A stretch of DNA of 64,000 nucleotides from Ensifer aridi (lineage in GTDB: Bacteria; Pseudomonadota; Alphaproteobacteria; Rhizobiales; Rhizobiaceae), in assembly GCF_002078505.1 (NCBI RefSeq), contig NZ_LUAV01000004.1:569336-633335 (forward strand). Direction: 5' to 3'. The position numbers and the translations under genes are program-made. Of the stretch, positions 59,236 to 64,000 are shown in pieces; position 1 is the stretch's first letter; every line of letters starts with the position of its first letter. A model generated the notes under the pieces. That model was not told where the DNA came from. It saw only the letters and a list, made by a program, of their open reading frames with translations, and made no database searches.

Positions 59236-60579
59236 CTAGGCGGACGTTGCGGCCAGATGATGCTCCAGCCAATGGATGTCGTAGTCGCCGTTGGCGATAT
59301 CCTGATTGTTTATCAGGTCCTGGAAAAGCGGCAAGGTCGTCTTGATGCCATCGATGACGAACTCGTCCAGGACACGGCGCAAACGCATCATGCATTCCAC
59401 GCGCGTCCGCCCGTGAACAATCAGCTTGCCGATCAGGCTGTCGTAATAGGGCGGGATGCGGTAGCCCTGATAGGCGCCGCTGTCGACGCGCACGCCGAGC
59501 CCGCCCGGCGCATGGAAATGCGTGATCGTGCCCGGGGAGGGGACGAATGTACGCGGATCCTCCGCATTGATGCGGCATTCGATGGCGTGGCCAGAAAAGA
59601 CGACGTCTTCCTGTGTGACCGAGAGGCCGGCGCCGGAGGCGACGCGAATCTGCTCATGCACGAGGTCGATGCCGGTGATCGCTTCAGTGATCGGATGTTC
59701 CACCTGCAGGCGGGTGTTCATCTCGATGAAGTAGAACTCACCGTTTTCATAAAGGAACTCGATCGTGCCGGCGCCGCGATATTTCATCTTCTTCATCGCG
59801 TCGGCGCAAATCTGGCCGATCTTCATGCGCTGCTCGACGTTGAGGGCCGGGGAGTTTGCCTCTTCCCAGACCTTCTGGTGGCGGCGCTGCAGCGAGCAGT
59901 CGCGTTCGCCGAGATGGATGGCATTGCCTTCGCCATCACCGACGATCTGGATTTCGATGTGGCGCGGCTTGCCGAGGAATTTCTCCATATATACCGCATC
60001 GTTGCCGAAGGCCGCAGCCGCTTCGGAGCGCGCCGTGGCGACGGCGTGCTCGAGGTCGGCCTCGGTCCTTGCGACCTTCATGCCGCGGCCCCCGCCGCCC
60101 GCCGTCGCCTTGATCAGGACCGGAAAGCCGATCTCGCGCGCAACCTTGAGGGCGTTCTCGGGCCTCACTTCGCCGTCGGAACCGGGAACGACCGGAATCC
60201 CGAGCTCTTCCGCCGTCTTCTTGGCGGTGATCTTGTCGCCCATGAGGCGGATATGCTCGGCGGTCGGGCCGATGAAAGTGATACCGTGCGCATCGAGGAT
60301 GTCGGCGAACTTGGCGTTCTCCGAGAGGAAGCCGTAGCCCGGATGCACCGCGTCCGCGCCGGTGATCTCGCAGGCAGCAACGATCTGATGGATGTTCAGG
60401 TAGCTTTCGCGCGAAGGCGGGGGGCCGATGCAGACGCTCTCGTCCGCGAGCCGCACATGCATGGCGTCGCTATCGGCCGTCGAGTGGACGGCAACGGTGG
60501 CGATACCAAGCTCCTTGCAGGCGCGTAGCACCCGCAGAGCGATCTCGCCGCGATTGGCAATGAGGATTTTCGAGATCAT
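59236..60579 (-). CDS. accC: Acetyl-CoA carboxylase, biotin carboxylase subunit
   Basis: AccC carboxylates the biotin of AccB with bicarbonate and ATP, the first step of fatty acid synthesis. The 447-residue protein has an ATP-grasp fold: the N-terminal [17 protein letters not shown], the Gly-rich loop [10 protein letters not shown], and the catalytic region [18 protein letters not shown]. It starts 12 bases after accB. Length is standard. Confidence 0.96.
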   Translation of the reverse strand: MISKILIANRGEIALRVLRACKELGIATVAVHSTADSDAMHVRLADESVCIGPPPSRESYLNIHQIVAACEITGADAVHPGYGFLSENAKFADILDAHGITFIGPTAEHIRLMGDKITAKKTAEELGIPVVPGSDGEVRPENALKVAREIGFPVLIKATAGGGGRGMKVARTEADLEHAVATARSEAAAAFGNDAVYMEKFLGKPRHIEIQIVGDGEGNAIHLGERDCSLQRRHQKVWEEANSPALNVEQRMKIGQICADAMKKMKYRGAGTIEFLYENGEFYFIEMNTRLQVEHPITEAITGIDLVHEQIRVASGAGLSVTQEDVVFSGHAIECRINAEDPRTFVPSPGTITHFHAPGGLGVRVDSGAYQGYRIPPYYDSLIGKLIVHGRTRVECMMRLRRVLDEFVIDGIKTTLPLFQDLINNQDIANGDYDIHWLEHHLAATSA

Positions 60580-60591
60580 CGCCAGCGCGCC

Positions 60592-61065
60592 TTATTCGAT
60601 CACGATCAGGGGTTCGCCATATTCGACCGGGGCCGCGTCCTGCACGAGAATTTCGGTCACCTTGCCGGCACGGGGCGCCGGGATCTGGTTCATCGTCTTC
60701 ATCGCTTCGATGATCAGGATCGTCTGGCCTTCCTTGACCGTTGCGCCGACCTCGATGAAGGGACGAGCGCCGGGAGCCGGCGCGAGATAGGCCGTGCCGA
60801 CCATCGGGGCCGTGACGGCGTTCTTGGCGTTATGGCCGCCTTGGACAGCGGCCGGGGCGGCAGGCGCAGGCTGCGCCGCGACAGCGGCCGGCGCCTGGTA
60901 GGCGGGCATCGCCGGCATGGACATCGCGATAGGCGTGCCATTCCGCGAAACGCGGATGCGCAAATCGTCCTGTTCCACTTCGATCTCGGTCAGGTCGGTA
61001 TCCTTAAGGATATTGGCGAGATCGCGGATCAGCGCCTGATCGATACCCGGTTTCTTGTCAGCCAT
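60592..61065 (-). CDS. accB: Acetyl-CoA carboxylase, biotin carboxyl carrier protein
   Basis: Biotin carrier of acetyl-CoA carboxylase, 157 residues from the ATG at 61065. An N-terminal helical region (LIRDLANILKDTDLTEIEVE) and an Ala/Pro linker (about 50-76) precede the biotinyl domain. The biotinylated lysine is Lys123 in EAMKTMN (Thr follows Lys where E. coli has Met). It is the expected substrate of the BirA encoded at 15927. The order aroQ-accB-accC is conserved in Rhizobiales. Confidence 0.95.
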   Translation of the reverse strand: MADKKPGIDQALIRDLANILKDTDLTEIEVEQDDLRIRVSRNGTPIAMSMPAMPAYQAPAAVAAQPAPAAPAAVQGGHNAKNAVTAPMVGTAYLAPAPGARPFIEVGATVKEGQTILIIEAMKTMNQIPAPRAGKVTEILVQDAAPVEYGEPLIVIE

Positions 61066-61088
61066 GGGATATGAGCCTCGTGTTCTTC

Positions 61089-61535
61089 TTATTTGGACTT
61101 TTCCGTCAGGTTCTTTAGCGCATGCAGCGCCAGAATGTAACTCTGCGCGCCGAAACCGCAGATGACGCCCTTGACGGCTGGCGCGATCATCGACTTGTGC
61201 CGAAATTCCTCGCGCGCATGAATGTTGGAAAGATGCAGTTCCACCACGGGAACAGCGATAGCGCGGATCGCGTCGTGCATGGCGATCGACGTATGCCCGT
61301 AAGCCGCCGGATTGATGGCGATGCCTGCGGCCTTCTCGCCGGCCTCGTGCAGCCACTCGACCAGTGTGCCTTCATGGTTCGACTGCCGGAAGTCGACATC
61401 GAAGCCCAACAGCTTCCCCTCCGCTTTGCACATGGCCTCGATATCGGCCAGCGTCTGGCCACCATAGATGCCTGGCTCACGCTTGCCGAGGGCATTCAGG
61501 TTTGGGCCGTTCAGCACAAAAATCGTCGAGGACAT
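61089..61535 (-). CDS. aroQ: 3-dehydroquinate dehydratase, type II
   Basis: This shikimate-pathway enzyme dehydrates 3-dehydroquinate. The 148-residue protein has the active-site loop NGPNLNALGKREPGIYG with Tyr24 and the mobile-loop Arg, then QSNHEGTLVEWLHEA, INPAAYGHTSIAMHDAI and VELHLSNIHAREEFRHKS, all type II motifs. It starts MSSTIFVLNGPN and leads the aroQ-accB-accC-aat series, with 23 bases to accB. Confidence 0.96.
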   Translation of the reverse strand: MSSTIFVLNGPNLNALGKREPGIYGGQTLADIEAMCKAEGKLLGFDVDFRQSNHEGTLVEWLHEAGEKAAGIAINPAAYGHTSIAMHDAIRAIAVPVVELHLSNIHAREEFRHKSMIAPAVKGVICGFGAQSYILALHALKNLTEKSK

Positions 61536-61588
61536 AAGGGGTTCCGGTCCGATGATGGAGGGTTACCTATAGACTGATGGTATCGTGA

Positions 61589-61611
61589 GGGAAAGCCCCC
61601 TGGCTTTTCCC
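61589..61611 (-). terminator. Possible terminator between the DsbA-like gene and aroQ
   Basis: GGGAAAGCC (61589-61597) and GGCTTTTCCC (61602-61611) form a near-perfect hairpin with one bulged T. It lies in the 156-base gap and could end transcription of the DsbA-like gene. There is no T-run, so confidence is low. Confidence 0.3.
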
Positions 61612-61691
61612 GAGATTTGTCCACAAGTCGCAGAGGTCTCGGGGAAGGCGCCCCCTTAGGACACCTTGGCGCGGAGGTCTCTCGTGAGGGG

Positions 61692-62459
61692 TCAGCAGAT
61701 CGTCTTCCCGCACTCACGCATGTTGCTCACCTTCGTTGCGATCTCGGTGACGCCGACGGCGCCGAACACAGCCTCGTTGCCGACGACATAGGAGGGAGTT
61801 CCTGTGATGCCGAGATCGTTGGCGAGCGTATAGGCCTCGCGCACAGCCGCGTCATAGGGCGCGTCTTCCATCTTCTCGCGCAATTGTTCTTCCGTTACGC
61901 CGAGTTTGGCGGCCACGGCAATTGCAGTCTCCTCCGTTGCGCGCTCCTCGCCGCCGAGCAGGGCGCGATGGAAATCGCCATATTTTTCCGGAGCGATCGC
62001 GCGGAACGCGGCGCTGACCTTGTGGGCGGCAAGCGAATCGGGACCGAGGATCGGGAGCTCTTTCAGCACGAAACGGACGTTCTTGTCCTTGGCGAGGATC
62101 TCATCCATGTCGGAGAGCGCCCGTTTGCAGTAGCCGCAATTGTAGTCGAAGAATTCGACGATGGTGACGTCGCCCTCAGGATTGCCGAGCGCCACGTCAT
62201 AGGAGGAGTTGAAGATCGCCTCTTTATTGTTGGCGATCGCCGCCTGGGCGGCTTCCTGCTGTTTGGCGCGCTGTTTGGCGGAAAGCGCTTCCTGGACTTC
62301 CAGCATGATTTCGGGATTGGCGAGCAGGTATTCCTTGATGAAGGCGCCGAACTCTTCCTTTTGCTTCGCATCGAGTGCGGCCGCGGACTGGGGCACGGCG
62401 ACCCCGGCAGCAATTGCGATCAGCGCTCCTGCGGCGGCCATCTTCATCTTGAGCGTCAT
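61692..62459 (-). CDS. DsbA family periplasmic thiol-disulfide protein
   Basis: A thioredoxin-fold protein of the DsbA/ScsC group, acting on cysteines in the periplasm. The 255-residue protein has a signal peptide (about 1-28, ending SAAALDA). A helical N-terminal segment follows (EYLLANPEIMLEVQEAL, then about 25 residues rich in Ala, Gln and Lys), as in ScsC-like proteins that oligomerise. The catalytic motif is Cys108-Gly-Tyr-Cys111, with a cis-Pro region GITGTPSYVV. A GAGGAAAG ribosome binding site precedes the ATG at 62459. Confidence 0.92.
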   Translation of the reverse strand: MTLKMKMAAAGALIAIAAGVAVPQSAAALDAKQKEEFGAFIKEYLLANPEIMLEVQEALSAKQRAKQQEAAQAAIANNKEAIFNSSYDVALGNPEGDVTIVEFFDYNCGYCKRALSDMDEILAKDKNVRFVLKELPILGPDSLAAHKVSAAFRAIAPEKYGDFHRALLGGEERATEETAIAVAAKLGVTEEQLREKMEDAPYDAAVREAYTLANDLGITGTPSYVVGNEAVFGAVGVTEIATKVSNMRECGKTIC

Positions 62460-62701
62460 TCTTTCCTCGTTGTCTTTCCGTCTTATTCGTGGTCGATTTT
62501 CGCACTGCCGCGTCGATGCGCCTGTTTGAAAGACAACGACCCGTAACCCTGCGCTGATTTGCTGCGAGCATAGGGCGTGCCGGCGCGAAACGAAACGGCA
62601 AAATCGGCCGAATTGCGGCGGTCGCATACTTGTGAAGCGGGAGGCGATGGGGCAAAGGGTCTGGTGTCAACGAACTCGCGAGGACCTCGCCATTGGTAGA
62701 G

Positions 62702-63850
62702 ATGTCGAAACGCAGCGCTGTCGAGCCATTCCACGCCATGGATGTGTTGGCCGAAGCCACCCGGCGGCGCGACGCCGGGCACCCGGTCATTTCGATGGCG
62801 GTCGGTCAGCCGTCGCACCCGGCTCCGAAGGCGGCACTTGAGGCGGCGAGGCGTGCGCTCGAGCACGGACGCCTAGGCTATACGGATGCCCTCGGCACGC
62901 TGTCCTTGAAGCGGGCGATTGCCGCTCACTACCACAGCCGGCATGGCATCGCGCTCGACCCGCGGCGGATCGCGATAACGACCGGATCGTCGGCGGGCTT
63001 CAACCTCGCTTTTCTCGCCCTCTTCGATCCGGGCGATTGCGTGGCCATCGCGCGGCCGGGATATCCGGCCTATCGGAACATCATGACGGCGCTCGGCCTC
63101 GACGTGATCGAAGTCGAAGCAAATGCCGAGACCGGCTTCACCTTGACACCGGACAGTCTTGAACGCGCCGCGGCGCGTGCAGGCAAGCCGCTCAAGGGCG
63201 TCCTTCTCGCAAGTCCGGCCAACCCCACCGGAACCGTTACGGGCAAGGCACGGCTGAAAGCACTGGCCGATTATTGTCGCGCGCAATCGTTCGCCTTCAT
63301 TTCCGACGAGATCTACCACGGCCTGACCTTTGCCGGCGAGGAGACCACTGCGCTGGAGGTTGCCGACGACGCAATCGTCATCAACTCCTTCTCGAAATAT
63401 TATTGCATGACCGGTTGGCGCATCGGGTGGATGGTGCTTCCGGAGGCGCAGGTTCGCGCGTTCGAGCGCATCGCGCAGAGTCTCTACATCTCGCCACCGG
63501 AACTCTCCCAGATTGCCGCGGAAGCGGCACTCGGCGCCGATGAGGAACTCGACGGCTACAAGCAGGCTTATGCCGCGAACCGTGAGCTTCTGCTCGACCG
63601 GCTGCCGCGCATAGGCCTTTCGGTTGCATCTCCGATGGACGGCGCCTTCTATGCCTATGCGGATGTGAGCCGCTTCACCAATGACAGCATGGCCTTTGCT
63701 CGGCGCATGCTTGCCGAAATCAACGTCGCCGCGACACCCGGCTTCGACTTCGATCCGGTTGAAGGGCATTGCACCATGCGCTTTTCCTATGCGGGGTCGG
63801 CCGCCGAGATGGCGGAGGCGATGGAGCGCATTGCCCGCTGGCTGGCATAA
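62702..63850 (+). CDS. Pyridoxal phosphate-dependent class I/II aminotransferase
   Basis: An aspartate/tyrosine-type fold-I aminotransferase, 382 residues, starting MSKRSAVEPFHAMDVLAEA; substrate unknown. The PLP Schiff-base lysine is Lys232 in SFSKYYCMTGWRIGW. Other hallmarks are GYTDALGTLSLKRAIAAHY, SPANPTGTVTGK and FISDEIYHGLTF (PLP-ring Asp), and the C-terminal Arg in CTMRFSYAG. A TTG three codons upstream is in frame but unnecessary. It may serve a broad amino acid range. Confidence 0.9.
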   Translation: MSKRSAVEPFHAMDVLAEATRRRDAGHPVISMAVGQPSHPAPKAALEAARRALEHGRLGYTDALGTLSLKRAIAAHYHSRHGIALDPRRIAITTGSSAGFNLAFLALFDPGDCVAIARPGYPAYRNIMTALGLDVIEVEANAETGFTLTPDSLERAAARAGKPLKGVLLASPANPTGTVTGKARLKALADYCRAQSFAFISDEIYHGLTFAGEETTALEVADDAIVINSFSKYYCMTGWRIGWMVLPEAQVRAFERIAQSLYISPPELSQIAAEAALGADEELDGYKQAYAANRELLLDRLPRIGLSVASPMDGAFYAYADVSRFTNDSMAFARRMLAEINVAATPGFDFDPVEGHCTMRFSYAGSAAEMAEAMERIARWLA

Positions 63851-63897
63851 TGCATGTCGCCCAAAAGTGTGCACCAGTTTTGGGGCGACGACATGCA
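63851..63897. repeat. Long inverted repeat element
   Basis: TGCATGTCGCCCAAAA and TTTTGGGGCGACGACATGCA form a near-perfect palindrome around an 11-base centre, beginning immediately after the aminotransferase stop. I recall similar palindromes flanking rhizobial genes as part of mosaic intergenic repeats. It may also act as the terminator of the aminotransferase gene. Confidence 0.6.
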
Positions 63898-63948
63898 CAA
63901 AAACAAAGACCTGAAGCGCGTAGCATGAATTCGATTGAGCGCGACGCG

Positions 63949-64000
63949 CCTTACAGCGCCGTGCGTCTTTTCAGACGCACAAAGGGCGCTGTAGCACTTT
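63949..64000. repeat. RIME-like palindromic repeat, copy 2 (cut by window end)
   Basis: The first palindrome of the element at 30246-30289 recurs here: a CAGCGCC arm, an eight-base perfect stem GTGCGTCT/AGACGCAC (63961-63980), then CAAAGG and GCGCTGTAGCACTTT. The inner arms differ from copy 1 by compensating changes, so pairing is kept. The second half lies beyond the window. Confidence 0.75.

Overview
The window is high-GC chromosomal DNA from an alphaproteobacterium of the order Rhizobiales, most likely Sinorhizobium (Ensifer). The main reasons are the 14-gene complex I operon with its rhizobial intercalated genes, followed by birA and rnj; the divK-pleD-(rpmG) group; RIME-like palindromic intergenic repeats; the DnaE, DprA and zinc-ribbon DinB types; and direct-repeat LexA operators (GAAC-N7-GAAC). 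Almost everything is core housekeeping. I saw no prophage, insertion sequence, CRISPR array, tRNA or rRNA. The species is inferred, because no database search was possible.

Layout. 193-15930: nuoA-N on the + strand, interrupted by a small secreted protein (after nuoD) and a helix-hairpin-helix protein (after nuoF). 15927-18942: birA, rnj (RNase J) and methylmalonyl-CoA epimerase. 19127-23612: a DUF1467 membrane protein, a non-coding stretch with a candidate sRNA, proS, and the lipoprotein exporter lolC/E-lolD. 23689-31760: a group carrying three LexA-type operators. They precede a DUF5680 gene, a 28-residue single-helix membrane peptide just upstream of dnaE, and dinB; an L,D-transpeptidase also lies here. 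31761-35281: a GNAT gene, a DUF3572 gene, divK-pleD (cell-cycle response regulator and diguanylate cyclase), a structured candidate sRNA with a strong terminator, and rpmG.

35377-47073 is a long minus-strand series. In transcription order it is pyrB, a catalytically dead-looking dihydroorotase homologue, plsY, dprA, topA, rnr, DUF983, Nudix and MFS. 47231-53643: an AidB-type acyl-CoA dehydrogenase, an AEC transporter, two small membrane genes, ruvX, a UPF0173 hydrolase and gatC-gatA. 53727-57465: three GNAT acetyltransferases, a YjhX-like regulator and gatB. 57563-63850: an NDUFA12 homologue (an accessory complex I subunit about 42 kb from the nuo operon), a DUF2155 protein, the aroQ-accB-accC-aat series, a DsbA-like thioredoxin-fold protein and a class I/II aminotransferase. 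The window ends in two palindromic repeat elements.

The most interesting observation is the SOS-type arrangement around dnaE. A canonical -35 box and three GAAC repeats, each 7 bases apart, precede a 28-codon ORF with a good ribosome binding site and one transmembrane helix. That has the size, topology and probable control of an SOS-induced division inhibitor such as Caulobacter SidA. Other points of interest are a second LexA-type box in front of the uncharacterised DUF5680 gene, the HxH-less PyrC homologue next to pyrB, and the unassigned structured RNA downstream of pleD.
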